A stretch of DNA of 64,000 nucleotides from DASUNQ01 sp035536455 (GTDB lineage: Bacteria > Acidobacteriota > Thermoanaerobaculia > Multivoradales > UBA5704): the NCBI GenBank assembly GCA_035536455.1, contig DATLOC010000075.1, positions 1 through 64,000 of the forward strand. The letters run 5' to 3'. The number at the start of each line of letters is the position of its first letter. Position 1 is the first letter of the stretch. A model generated the notes under the pieces. That model had not been told where the DNA came from and did no database searches. It saw nothing but the letters and a program-made list of their open reading frames with translations. Position numbers and translations under genes: made by a program. Shown here one piece after another: positions 37,501-44,756 of this stretch.

Positions 37501-38456
37501 GACTCGCCGGTGCCGAAGCGGAACACGGGCTGGCCGCCGTTCTCGTCCGGGAACGTGGTCATGCCCGCGAAGTACACGATGCCGTCGGAGCCGGTGAAGA
37601 ACGCGAGGTAGCGCGCGTTCGGCGGAGGCTGGGGCGAGAGGCCCTTCAACTTCATCGTGAACGCGATCTGGCGCTGGTTCTCGGCCGACTTCGGCGTCGA
37701 CACCTTCAGCCACTCGACGTCGTAGACGCCCACGCCGCCGTTGTTCGCCGCGTCGCCCGCGTTGCTGGTGTTGTCGTCGTCGGCGACCAGCTTGCCCGGA
37801 AGCTCGCAGAAGAGGTCGCCGGCGAGTGGGCAGCCGAGGGCGTCCACCGGAGCTCCGGCCGGCGTGCCCGGGCACTGGTCGATGGCATCCGGCACGCCGT
37901 CGCCGTCGGCGTCGTTCGGCGGCGCGGTGCCGCCGACCAGCTCCACCGTCCCGGTGTACGTGTCGCCCAGAGGCAGGTAGCCGACGATGTCGATCTCCCA
38001 CTGGTTGTTGCCGCTGGGAGCCGGGACCTGGATCACCTCGGGATTGGCGGACCCCGCCGCGTCGTCGATCGGCTCGAAGCCTGGCCGCCTGACCAGGTAG
38101 ACGTCGTAGTCCGCGGCCGCGTTCGCCCAGCCGACGGTGATGCGGATCTTGGCGTTCGGGTGCGTGGTCGCGTAGTCCGCGGGCAGGTTCACGTCGAGGA
38201 GGTAGAAGTCGCAGTCCTCGGTGCCCGTGACGCACAGGCCGGTCACGTTCGGCGCCAGGAGGGCGCCCCCGGTGAACTCGAGGCGTGTGTTGGTCTCGGT
38301 GATGGTCCCCGCGGCGGGCTGCGTCTCGTAGGCCTGGACCACGGCGCCGCCGCCCAGGAAGGCGAGCGCAACCAGCGTCAGTGAGAGGTGGGTGCGGAGA
38401 GTGCCGGCGCGGGGGCGCTGGAGGATCTGGAGCTGACGAAGGGCAGAAGAGATCAT
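34563..38456 (-). CDS. Large secreted mosaic protein with sialidase-like, FnIII, PKD and thrombospondin-3 repeats
   Basis: The 1297-residue protein has a signal peptide (about 1-42) and a pre-peptidase-like beta domain. A calcium-binding thrombospondin type 3 motif follows (about 185-220, DADGDGVPDAIDQCPG), then a Gly run (about 404-412). Several BNR/Asp-box repeats lie between about 515 and 755 (SEDAGQSW, SHDKGLTW, TYDGGANW). A fibronectin III domain (about 845-935), a PKD domain (about 1135-1222) and two more type 3 repeats end the protein. It is an extracellular protein with a beta-propeller core; the sialidase catalytic residues were not identified, so enzymatic activity is open. A -10-like TATCTT lies about 30 nt before the start, with GGAGG upstream of the ATG. 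Confidence 0.8.
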   Translation of the reverse strand: MISSALRQLQILQRPRAGTLRTHLSLTLVALAFLGGGAVVQAYETQPAAGTITETNTRLEFTGGALLAPNVTGLCVTGTEDCDFYLLDVNLPADYATTHPNAKIRITVGWANAAADYDVYLVRRPGFEPIDDAAGSANPEVIQVPAPSGNNQWEIDIVGYLPLGDTYTGTVELVGGTAPPNDADGDGVPDAIDQCPGTPAGAPVDALGCPLAGDLFCELPGKLVADDDNTSNAGDAANNGGVGVYDVEWLKVSTPKSAENQRQIAFTMKLKGLSPQPPPNARYLAFFTGSDGIVYFAGMTTFPDENGGQPVFRFGTGESAFDDLGFGAPGSSYDVDGTITIVVPADRLGSAVAPGDVLTDLRVGARLSPGAGGAAYFNGADLDQAAAVADFQLPAMGACGEDDGGGGGGGGGPVTIGGPDFSLHVSPAGIGDGAAEPTLDVNTQTSSIFFIAGTEVDRVKFDDGVSPARDTWEDKTGTLSGLQTSDPILVADRDTGRIFASQLVLGPGNSIQEYSDTDGESWEPSVGGSFKAGLDHQALGVGPYPAGVQIPHTYPNAVYYCSQDLYAAYCSRSDNGGVTFGASVPVYTLLECGGLHGHPKVAADGTVYLPNKGCNGGQALIVSEDAGQSWQIRAIPGSGQGRWDPSVAVASDGTLYVGYMEQGNDKAMVVVSHDKGLTWSGPVDVGAPYGIRNGVFPAIVAGDPQRAAYFFLGTTKPGHSGDPATMGNTTADPADDAHWYAYVATTYDGGANWTVRNVTPDDPVQRGAICDGGFNSPCEAAGTRNLLDFNDAIMDEEGRLLAAFADGCTGPCITGGTNSLTENGVIVRQSSGRRLLAAHDPPEPTIPGTPSLSGRRDAAGAHLTWTQPLPGGAPITHFQVYRGTSPDVLAHLADSTSLTRFDDTTVQSGVRYYYAVSAVNSFGESAQSNQVALLDFTDVETACIAPGITLLTDASGDSTGGVPALDIRTVRAAEPASLPGKVAFTIKVGDLSTVPPATRWVLRFKTSGTLPAGAEDWFVGMTTIPGETSSSAPQGPRFVYGTTGVPTLPVAGAVPARVFTVLGDLSAGSGFAPDGTILLLLDKSLVGATTPGDAIVAITPSIRAQLTPNNQLIYDDAGSANYTLRSATACDVNQLPVAALAASGNAGPAPLAVSFDASASQDADGSIAAYVLDPGDGSPLVQQTSPIFDHVYGSTGQYFASLRVQDDRGGFSANTATAAVDVRDNTDSDGDGVPDARDECPGTQPGTPVNSVGCPVTTQRDGDRDGIPDKTDNCKRVANPDQADRDGDGRGDACDKS

Positions 38457-38580
38457 GGCGCCTCCTGGAGAGAGATCCCTCCGGAAGATAGGGTGAGCGG
38501 GGGGGGACGGGAATAGGGTGACTCCCTCACTTCGCCGGGGGAGTTCCCCTCAGCCGACGCGCTCCAGCGGTCCGGTCGTG

Positions 38581-38628
38581 GCGGCTAGGTTCGGCGGCGG
38601 ACCGCAACCAGGTGCGCGGCTAGGTTCG
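38581..38628. repeat. 13-bp direct repeat GCGGCTAGGTTCG
   Basis: Identical 13-mers at 38581-38593 and 38616-38628 lie 35 bp apart, in the 234-bp gap between two minus-strand genes. The rest of this gap holds only a TATCTT -10-like element for the exoprotein gene. Confidence 0.35.
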
Positions 38629-38690
38629 CGGGACGGATCGGAGCCTTCTGAGGGGTTCCCGGGGGGCGGGAGAGTCTTCGGCGCGCTCGA

Positions 38691-39473
38691 TCAGAACTGC
38701 ACGTTGCGCACGAAGAAGGCGGTGACCTCGACCTTCTTCGACGCCAGCTCCTCCGCCAAGTCCGGGGTCAGCACGAACTGCCCGGCCCGCTCGCGGGCGG
38801 GGGTGGCCATCAGGAGCTCGAGGGCGGCGGCCTTGCCGGGGTGGCGCCGGCGGAGCTGGAGGAGGGCGTCGGCGCTGGCGGTCAGGGCCTGCAGGACCGA
38901 GGCCTCGGAGGCGGTGGTGATCTCGACCAGCGGCCGGTCGCTCCGGGTGCCGGCGAAGAGCTGCACCTCCTCCACACCCTGGCCGCGGTAGAGCTCGAGC
39001 AGCTCGGAGGCGACCTCCAGGTTCGGGTACGGCCGCCGCTCGCGGGCCATGAAATCGACCGCGCCGGTGCCGGTCTTGGGCGACGCGACCTCCGGCCGCT
39101 GCGCCTCGCGGCGGGCGGCGGGGGCGCCCGGGGGGGCCGGCGCGGTCCGCTTCGCCAGGTCGGTCAGCGAGGTCCGCCGCTTGGGCGGCGGGGCCGGCGC
39201 CTCGAGGACCTCGTCGGGCAGCACCTGCGCGTTGCCGTAGCCCTGCCGGTTCACCTCCTCCGTCCGCGCGACGTCGATCTCCGAGGCCGCGACGAAGCTC
39301 CGGGTGCCGTTCTCGGCGGTGAAGACCGCCCGCTCCCCGACGATCACGTACTTCTTCTGCGCCACCAGGCGCGAGCCGTCCTTGAGGTAGATGGTGTAGG
39401 CGGCCTGGGCGGCGGTCGCCGCGAAGGCGAGCAGCAGGGCGGCGGCGAGAACGGCGGCGCGGCGGTGCGGCAT
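38691..39473 (-). CDS. Secreted protein of unknown function
   Basis: The 260 residues comprise a signal peptide (1-24, cleavage after AQA), a small beta domain (25-75, YTIYLKDGSRLVAQKKYVIV), a Pro/Ala-rich linker (90-135) and a mixed C-terminal domain. The N-terminal piece resembles short domains found in Acidobacteriota envelope proteins. No function can be named. A TATCAT -10 on the minus strand overlaps the plus-strand TATGAT of the DAHP synthase gene. Confidence 0.6.
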   Translation of the reverse strand: MPHRRAAVLAAALLLAFAATAAQAAYTIYLKDGSRLVAQKKYVIVGERAVFTAENGTRSFVAASEIDVARTEEVNRQGYGNAQVLPDEVLEAPAPPPKRRTSLTDLAKRTAPAPPGAPAARREAQRPEVASPKTGTGAVDFMARERRPYPNLEVASELLELYRGQGVEEVQLFAGTRSDRPLVEITTASEASVLQALTASADALLQLRRRHPGKAAALELLMATPARERAGQFVLTPDLAEELASKKVEVTAFFVRNVQF

Positions 39474-39506
39474 GGGGAAGCTCCTCGGCGAGGCCGGCAG
39501 TTCGGC

Positions 39507-39541
39507 TATGATACCCGTCCGACAGGCCCCGCGTAGGGGCC
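39507..39541 (+). promoter_or_regulatory. DAHP synthase promoter and leader hairpin
   Basis: TATGAT (39507-39512) serves the plus strand; its reverse complement TATCAT serves the minus-strand gene. Immediately after the expected start of transcription, GGCCCC-GCGTA-GGGGCC (39525-39541) forms a 6-bp hairpin followed by TTCTTCGTC, resembling a weak terminator. The leader is too short for a classical leader peptide. Confidence 0.5.
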
Positions 39542-39562
39542 TTCTTCGTCAAGAGGCTGTCA

Positions 39563-40594
39563 ATGCTGATCGTGATGAAGATGGACGCCACGGCCGCCGA
39601 GATCGACGCGGTCGTGCGGCAGGTCGAGCGCCGGGGGCTCAAGGCGCACCCGATCGCCGGCGCCCAGCGGACGGCGGTGGGCATCACCGGCAACGTCGGG
39701 GCGCTCGACCGCGGCGTCTTCGACGCCTTCCCCGGCGTCCTCGAAGTCATCCAGGTCAGCCACCCCTACAAGCTGGTGTCGCGGGAGTTCCGCCCGGACG
39801 ACACGGTGATCCAGGTCGGCGGCGCCGCGATCGGCGGTCCCGAGCTGGTGGTCATGGCCGGCCCCTGCTCGGTCGAGAGCCACGAGCAGACGCTGCGCAT
39901 CGCCCGCCGCGTCAAGGCCGCCGGCGCGCACGTCCTGCGCGGCGGCGCCTACAAGCCGCGCACCAGCCCCTACGCCTTCCAGGGCCTCGGCGTCGAGGGG
40001 TTGCGCATCCTGGCCCGCGTGCGCGAGGAGACCGGTCTGCCGGTGGTCAGCGAGGCGACCGACATCGACGTCCTTCCCGCCGTCGCCGAGCACGCCGACA
40101 TCGTCCAGATCGGCGCCCGCAACATGCAGAACTACACCCTCCTCAAGCACGCCGGCCGCTGCGGCCGGCCGGTGCTGCTCAAGCGCGGCATGACGGCGAC
40201 GGTGACGGAGCTGCTGCTCGCCGCCGAGTACATCCTCGACCAGGGCAACCCCGACGTCATCCTCTGCGAGCGCGGCATCCGCACCTTCGCCGACCACAGC
40301 CGCAACACGCTCGACGTGGCGGCCATCTGCGCCGTCAAGCGGATCAGCCACCTGCCGATCATCGCCGACCCCAGCCACGCCGCCGGCGCGGCGCAGAAGG
40401 TCCTGCCGCTGTCGCGCGCCGCCGTGGCGGTGGGGGCGGACGGCCTGATCGTCGAGGTCCACGACCGCCCGGCCGAGGCCCTCTCCGACGGCAACCAGGC
40501 GATCCCCCCCGAGCAGCTCGAGGAGCTGATGGAGCAGGTCCGGGCGCTGGCGCCGGTGGTCAACCGGCGCGTGCAGGCGCTCGCCGCCCACTAG
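39563..40594 (+). CDS. aroF: 3-deoxy-7-phosphoheptulonate (DAHP) synthase, type I-beta with N-terminal regulatory domain
   Basis: The 343-residue enzyme has a ferredoxin-like regulatory domain (about 1-70) and a catalytic barrel with MAGPCSVES, GGAYKPRTSPY, VLLKRGM, CERGIRTF and ADPSHAAG. It condenses phosphoenolpyruvate with erythrose-4-phosphate in the first step of the shikimate pathway. The N-terminal domain usually gives feedback control by Tyr or Phe. An AAGAGG site lies 8 nt before the ATG. carA follows 3 nt after its stop. Confidence 0.95.
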   Translation: MLIVMKMDATAAEIDAVVRQVERRGLKAHPIAGAQRTAVGITGNVGALDRGVFDAFPGVLEVIQVSHPYKLVSREFRPDDTVIQVGGAAIGGPELVVMAGPCSVESHEQTLRIARRVKAAGAHVLRGGAYKPRTSPYAFQGLGVEGLRILARVREETGLPVVSEATDIDVLPAVAEHADIVQIGARNMQNYTLLKHAGRCGRPVLLKRGMTATVTELLLAAEYILDQGNPDVILCERGIRTFADHSRNTLDVAAICAVKRISHLPIIADPSHAAGAAQKVLPLSRAAVAVGADGLIVEVHDRPAEALSDGNQAIPPEQLEELMEQVRALAPVVNRRVQALAAH

Positions 40595-40597
40595 GCG

Positions 40598-41704
40598 ATG
40601 CACTTCGGTCTCTCCCCAGGCCTGCTCGTCCTCGAGGACGGCAGCGTCTTCGAGGGGGAGGCGGTCTCCCCGGGCACCCGCTTCGGCGAGGTGGTCTTCA
40701 ACACCTCGATGACCGGGTACCAGGAGGTCCTCACCGACCCCTCCTACCGCGGCCAGATCGTGGTCATGACCCAGCCGCACATCGGCAACTACGGCGTTTC
40801 CGATGCCGCCGTCGAGTCGGCCCGCCCGTGGGTCGAGGGGTTCGTGGCGCGCCGCTTCACCCGCGAGCCCGCCGATCGTTCGGAGCACGGCCCCGACGAA
40901 GGCCTTCCCGCCTACCTCCGCCGCTTCGACGTGCCGGCGGTCGAAGGGCTCGACACCCGTGCCGTCGTGCGCCGCCTGCGCGACCGCGGCGCGCTGCGCG
41001 GCGTGCTGACGACCGAGCGCTCCGACGCCGCCGCTCTCCAGGCCGAGCTCGCCGACTTCCCGCCGATGACCGGCCGGGCGCTGGTCGACGAGGTGACCTG
41101 CGCCGCGGAGTGGGAGCTGGCGCCCGAGGGGGAGGAGCGCTGGCGCCTGGCGGTCTACGACTTTGGGGTCAAGCAGAACATCCTCCGCTCGCTCGCCGCG
41201 CGCGGCGCCCGCCTGCACGTCCTGCCGGCGCGCACGCCGGCGGCGCGCTGTCTGGAGCTCGAGGTGGACGGCGTGGTGCTCTCGAACGGTCCCGGCGACC
41301 CCGAGCCGCTGACCACCGCCATCGCCGCGGTGGAGGAGCTGGTGGCACGCCAGGTGCCCATCCTCGGCATCTGCCTCGGCCACCAGCTCCTCGGCCTCGC
41401 CCTGGGCGGCTCGACCTACAAGCTCAAGTTCGGCCACCACGGAGGCAACCAGCCGGTGCACCAGCTCGCGAGCGGCCGGGTGGCGATCACCAGCCAGAAC
41501 CACGGCTTCGCCGTCCGCCCCGACTCGCTGCCCGCCGGCTGCCGGGTGACCGAGGTGAACTTGAACGACGGCACCGTCGAGGGCTTCGACGCCGACGGCC
41601 GGCCGATCGTCTCGGTGCAGTACCACCCCGAGGCGGCGCCCGGGCCGCACGACGCCGCCGGCGTCTTCGACCGCTTCCTGGACCTCCTGCCGGACAGCCG
41701 GTGA
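40598..41704 (+). CDS. carA: Carbamoyl-phosphate synthase small subunit
   Basis: The 368-residue subunit has an N-terminal CPSase domain (LVLEDGSVFEGEAV, TGYQEVLTDPSYRGQ) and a class I glutamine amidotransferase domain. Its nucleophile Cys is in ILGICLGHQLLG and its His-Glu pair in QYHPEAAPGP. It releases ammonia from glutamine for the large subunit in arginine and pyrimidine synthesis. carB is not next to it; instead a LolC/E-like gene overlaps by 4 bp. Confidence 0.95.
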   Translation: MHFGLSPGLLVLEDGSVFEGEAVSPGTRFGEVVFNTSMTGYQEVLTDPSYRGQIVVMTQPHIGNYGVSDAAVESARPWVEGFVARRFTREPADRSEHGPDEGLPAYLRRFDVPAVEGLDTRAVVRRLRDRGALRGVLTTERSDAAALQAELADFPPMTGRALVDEVTCAAEWELAPEGEERWRLAVYDFGVKQNILRSLAARGARLHVLPARTPAARCLELEVDGVVLSNGPGDPEPLTTAIAAVEELVARQVPILGICLGHQLLGLALGGSTYKLKFGHHGGNQPVHQLASGRVAITSQNHGFAVRPDSLPAGCRVTEVNLNDGTVEGFDADGRPIVSVQYHPEAAPGPHDAAGVFDRFLDLLPDSR

Positions 41705-42936
41705 GCCGCGCCGGCGCCCGTCCCGCCCGCGCCCCGCTCGCCTGGACGATCGCCTGGCGGTTCCTGCGCGGGCCGCGCAGCCGCCTCCTCGACGGCACGG
41801 CGCGCGCGGCGCTCCTCGCCACCGCGCTCGGCGTCACCGCCATGGTCATCGCCATGGCGCTCATGACGGGGTACCGGGAGGACCTCCAGGGGAAGCTGAT
41901 CGGCGGCAACGCCGCGGTCGTCGCCTACCCGCTGCTGGCGCAGGCGGCGGTCCCGCCGCAGCGGCTGGAGGCGCTGGAGGCGATCCCGGGGGTGCGGAAG
42001 GTCGGGCGCGTTGCCTACGGCCAGGGGTCGCTCGCCGGCGGCGCCTCGCCCGACGGCGTCGAGGTGGTGCTGCGCGGCGTCGATCCCGGCGGCGGCCAGC
42101 TGGCCGCCCGCCCCGAGCAGCTCCGCCCGGGCGCCGACGGCATCCCCGGCGCGGTGCTGGGCGCCGACCTGGCGAAGAAGCTCGGCGTCGCGCCCGGCGC
42201 CGTCCTCCGCCTCGTCGCCCTCGGCTTCGAGGAGGGGCGGCCGCGCTTCCGCTACCAGAGCCTGCGCGTCACGAAGACCTTCTCGACCGGCTTCGCCGAG
42301 TTCGACCGCTCCTGGGTGGTGCTCGAGCGGCCGCTCGTCGAGCGCCTGATGGGGGCGGAGGGGGCGAGCGACCTGCTGGAGTTCACCGTCGAGGACCCGC
42401 AGGAGGCGCCGCGCATCGGCGAGGCCGCTGCGCGCCTCCTCGGCGGCGGCTTCCTGGTCTCCGACTGGCAGCAGTTCAACCGCGAGCTCTTCGCGGCGTT
42501 GAAGCTGCAGCAGATCGCGCTCTTCCTGGTGCTCGGGCTGATCGTCCTGGTCTCGACCTTCAACGTCGCCTCGACGCTGGTGGTCCTGGTGCGCGAGCGG
42601 ATGCGCGACCTCGGCGTCCTCGCCGCGCTCGGCCTGCCGCCGGCCAGCCTGCGCAGTGTGTTCCTCGCCTACGGCGGTGTGCTCGGCGCGGTGGGGACGC
42701 TCTTGGGTGTCGCCGCCGGCGCCGGCGCCTCCTGGGTGCTCACCCGCTTCGAGCTGATCCGCTTCGACGCCGAGGTGGCGGCGATCTACTTCATCCGCTC
42801 GGTGCCGTTCCGCGTGCGGCCGGTGGACCTGGCCGCGATCGTCGCCTTCGCGCTCGCTGTCACTCTCGTCGCCTGCCTCGCCCCCGCCTGGCGCGCCGCC
42901 CGCGTCGATCCCTCGGCGGCGCTACGCTACGAGTAG
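41701..42936 (+). CDS. LolC/LolE-type lipoprotein-releasing ABC permease
   Basis: The 411-residue protein has the LolC/E start (AWRFLRGPRSR, then a membrane segment ending MTGYREDLQ), a periplasmic loop, and three C-terminal membrane segments with NVASTLVVLVRERMRDLGVL. It ends RVDPSAALRYE. It should extract outer-membrane lipoproteins from the inner membrane with a LolD ATPase, which is not adjacent. GTG start overlapping the carA stop. Confidence 0.88.
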   Translation: MSRAGARPARAPLAWTIAWRFLRGPRSRLLDGTARAALLATALGVTAMVIAMALMTGYREDLQGKLIGGNAAVVAYPLLAQAAVPPQRLEALEAIPGVRKVGRVAYGQGSLAGGASPDGVEVVLRGVDPGGGQLAARPEQLRPGADGIPGAVLGADLAKKLGVAPGAVLRLVALGFEEGRPRFRYQSLRVTKTFSTGFAEFDRSWVVLERPLVERLMGAEGASDLLEFTVEDPQEAPRIGEAAARLLGGGFLVSDWQQFNRELFAALKLQQIALFLVLGLIVLVSTFNVASTLVVLVRERMRDLGVLAALGLPPASLRSVFLAYGGVLGAVGTLLGVAAGAGASWVLTRFELIRFDAEVAAIYFIRSVPFRVRPVDLAAIVAFALAVTLVACLAPAWRAARVDPSAALRYE

Positions 42937-42960
42937 CTGGAAGGAGATCCTGGCTACGGC

Positions 42961-42988
42961 TTGACACGATCTGTAAGCTGTAAATACT
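42961..42988 (+). promoter_or_regulatory. Promoter of the vapB-like antitoxin gene
   Basis: TTGACA (42961-42966), 16 bp, AATACT (42983-42988). Transcription should begin at or next to the A of the ATG at 42995. There is no ribosome-binding site, so the message is probably leaderless. Confidence 0.55.
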
Positions 42989-42994
42989 GCTGCC

Positions 42995-43318
42995 ATGAAG
43001 ACGACCTTCGACCTGCCCGATCCGTTGCTGCGGAGGGCCAAAGCGCTCGCAGCTCAGCAGGGACGCCCACTCCGCGACCTCGTTGCCGAGGCCATCGGCG
43101 AGAAGCTCGAAGACACGGTCGGCGGCGGGGCGGCCGCCGCGAAGACCAGTGAAGGGCGACGCGAAGCCTGGGAGCGTTGGAGGGCCCGCCTCGAGCAGCT
43201 CCCCGACGGGAGTTGGTTTAATCCCGACGGCGTCGAAGACGAGTCGTTCTTCCACTCCCTCGACGAGGTCCGGCGAGAGCCCTGGACCTCCCGCGGTCCA
43301 CTCGGCGCCAACACCTGA
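42995..43318 (+). CDS. VapB-like antitoxin
   Basis: The 107-residue protein begins MKTTFDLPDPLLRRAKALA, the ribbon-helix-helix pattern of VapB/CopG-type antitoxins (first 45 residues, DNA binding and autoregulation). A C-terminal tail (60-107) then wraps the toxin in such systems. The PIN toxin gene starts 28 nt later. The local sequence has less extreme G+C bias than its surroundings, consistent with an acquired module. Confidence 0.8.
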   Translation: MKTTFDLPDPLLRRAKALAAQQGRPLRDLVAEAIGEKLEDTVGGGAAAAKTSEGRREAWERWRARLEQLPDGSWFNPDGVEDESFFHSLDEVRREPWTSRGPLGANT

Positions 43319-43346
43319 GCTCCCGCCCGACCATGGGCTCTTCGTG

Positions 43347-43756
43347 ATGTTCCTCGTCGATACCAACGTTGTCTCCGAGCTCATTCGCCCGCAGCCGTAC
43401 CTGCGCTGGTCCGGCGCCTGCTCTCGACCGATCCTGCGGTGCTCTTCGCCTCCGAGATCACGCGTTATGAGCTGCGCTTCGGTGCCGCGATCCACCGGCA
43501 ATCGAGTGAAGTTTGGGGCAAAGTGGAGCGCGAGATCCTGCCGCTTCCGATCTGGCTTCCGATCGACGAGAAGGTGTCGCTCGCGACCGCCGATCTCCGA
43601 GCGTCGCTGCGCAAGCGCGGCCAACCGATCGAGATGCCCGACGCCATCCTCGCCGCGACCGCATCGGTGCACGACCTCGTGCTCGTAACCCGGAACGTCC
43701 GCCACTTCCAGAATGTCCCTGGTCTCGCGGTGGAGAACTGGTTCTCCGAGGAGTAG
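43347..43756 (+). pseudogene. VapC-like PIN toxin, split by a frameshift
   Basis: Frame 1 from ATG 43347 gives MFLVDTNVVSELIRPQP, the canonical PIN start with its Asp. Further on, the family sequence continues in another frame: PAVLFASEITRYELRFG, MPDAILAATA and LVTRNVRHF, to the stop at 43756. The switch (a -1 shift) lies between about 43385 and 43405. All catalytic acids are otherwise present. No slippery heptamer is seen, so this is decay or a one-base sequence error. A GTG at 43439 could start a truncated form. Confidence 0.75.
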
Positions 43757-43892
43757 CTAGCGGACCTCGTCGGCCTCGACGACCCGCCCGCCGTAACCTC
43801 CACCCGGTCGACCTCGCCCCGCTCCGCGAGCGCTCCGACGCCTCGGTCTGACCCCCGCCGACCTGGGCTCGCGGCTCCACCGGCTGCGCGAT

Positions 43893-43922
43893 TTGTCAGA
43901 TTCCCATAGTTCAATGTATCCT
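43893..43922 (+). promoter_or_regulatory. Possible promoter ahead of the hairpin array
   Basis: TTGTCA (43893-43898), 18 bp, TATCCT (43917-43922). It lies about 15 bp before the first of five hairpins and in a locally A+T-richer stretch. Confidence 0.4.
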
Positions 43923-43928
43923 CCGCAT

Positions 43929-44080
43929 CCGTAGAAAGTCCTAGGACGGCCTCGGCCGTCTCCAGCCGGGGGCCACCGGCGGCGTCCGCCGCCGGCCCGG
44001 ACCCCCGTTGGCGGACGTTCTTCCGCCCTGCGGTACAAAACCCTCCGCAGACGAGGGGGCCGGGACGACCCGGCCCCCTC
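43929..44080 (+). ncRNA. Candidate structured RNA: five consecutive hairpins
   Basis: In order: GACGGCC/GGCCGTC (43945-43960); CCGGCGGC/GCCGCCGG with a GTCC tetraloop (43976-43995) inside a wider CCGGG/CCCGG stem; GGCGGA/TCCGCC (44010-44027); CTGCGG/CCGCAG with an 11-nt loop (44028-44050); and a perfect 12-bp stem GAGGGGGCCGGG/CCCGGCCCCCTC with loop ACGA (44053-44080), which could terminate. The surrounding 43757-44167 region (411 bp) holds no recognisable gene. Strand is chosen only by the promoter-like sequence. It matches no RNA family that I recognise. Confidence 0.4.
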
Positions 44081-44167
44081 CGCCCCTCCTCTCGCCTTCG
44101 GCTCCCGGCTGGGCACTCCTTCGCTAACACATGCGGCTAGATGTCAGCCGCGCCCAACTCTTGGCGA

Positions 44168-44557
44168 TTACCAACACGCACAGCAGGCTTTGGCGCACTG
44201 GACTTGGTCGTGTCTGCACGCCCGTATGCATGCGAGGTCCCCGCCGCACTGTTCCGGACACGGGGGGTCGTAGCAGCCGCAGTCATCACCGGAGCACGTA
44301 CCACTGCACGACTTCATGACGGGTGAGGGCACGCTGTCCAGGCCGCCTGCTTCCTGCATCTGTGGCTCGGTCAGGCAGACGGGAGCTTCGGTTGGGGCTT
44401 CGAAGAACAGGCGAGCGGCACAGCGTTGCGGTGACGCCGCGTGCGCAACAGCTCCCGGGCTCTCGCTGACGCTAGTCGCCTCAGCGGCCGAAGCCGAAGC
44501 CAGAAGTACCGAGAGCGCGGCAACCCCAAGAACGAGTGTCAGGTTTCTCCGCTTCAC
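44168..44557 (-). CDS. Secreted cysteine-rich peptide
   Basis: The 129-residue product has a signal peptide (about 1-26, AASAA cleavage region), a spacer, and a C-terminal 47-residue segment with twelve cysteines (CSGTCSGDDCGCYDPPC, then CGG, CIRAC, C and CACCACW-like end). Two more cysteines lie in the spacer, making fourteen, an even number fit for disulfides. AGGAG stands 7 nt before the GTG start. Downstream, GCGGCT/AGCCGC (44133-44151) may help termination. It resembles no family I can name; a toxin-like or metal-binding peptide are possibilities. Confidence 0.65.
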   Translation of the reverse strand: MKRRNLTLVLGVAALSVLLASASAAEATSVSESPGAVAHAASPQRCAARLFFEAPTEAPVCLTEPQMQEAGGLDSVPSPVMKSCSGTCSGDDCGCYDPPCPEQCGGDLACIRACRHDQVQCAKACCACW

Positions 44558-44744
44558 TCCGAGCTCCTTTCCAGAACACGGCAGCCCGCGTCAATGCGGC
44601 GCCGAGTTTGTGCCGGTACGATCTCCAGTTAGTGTGTTTCGTTGAAGCGTCAAGCGCCTGTCTTCGCCGAGTCCAGTTCACAATAATACTTGTCGCTCCC
44701 CGCTCCGCGAGGCCCGGCCCCCTCCGCCCCTCCTCCTCACCTGA

Positions 44745-44750
44745 TACCCT
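44745..44750 (+). promoter_or_regulatory. -10 element TACCCT of the ClC gene
   Basis: TGA-TACCCT ends 6 nt before the ATG at 44757, with no ribosome-binding site; a leaderless message is predicted. The 199 bp from 44558 to here hold no gene. Confidence 0.4.
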
Positions 44751-44756
44751 CGCGCC

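Noticed and set aside
34887..38384. Very long open frames antisense to the large exoprotein gene (and similar shadows elsewhere, e.g. 1715-3841 and 5089-6492)
   Set aside because: They are compositionally biased Arg/Pro/Gly/Ala-rich translations opposite or beside convincing genes, as expected from high G+C third positions; no family motifs.
43385..43405. Programmed ribosomal frameshift in the VapC-like gene
   Set aside because: No slippery heptamer or convincing downstream structure; decay or error is simpler.
43990..44160. Integron attC-like site (GTTGGCG ... GCCCAAC)
   Set aside because: The left core does not fit GTTRRRY, and no integrase or cassette structure is present.
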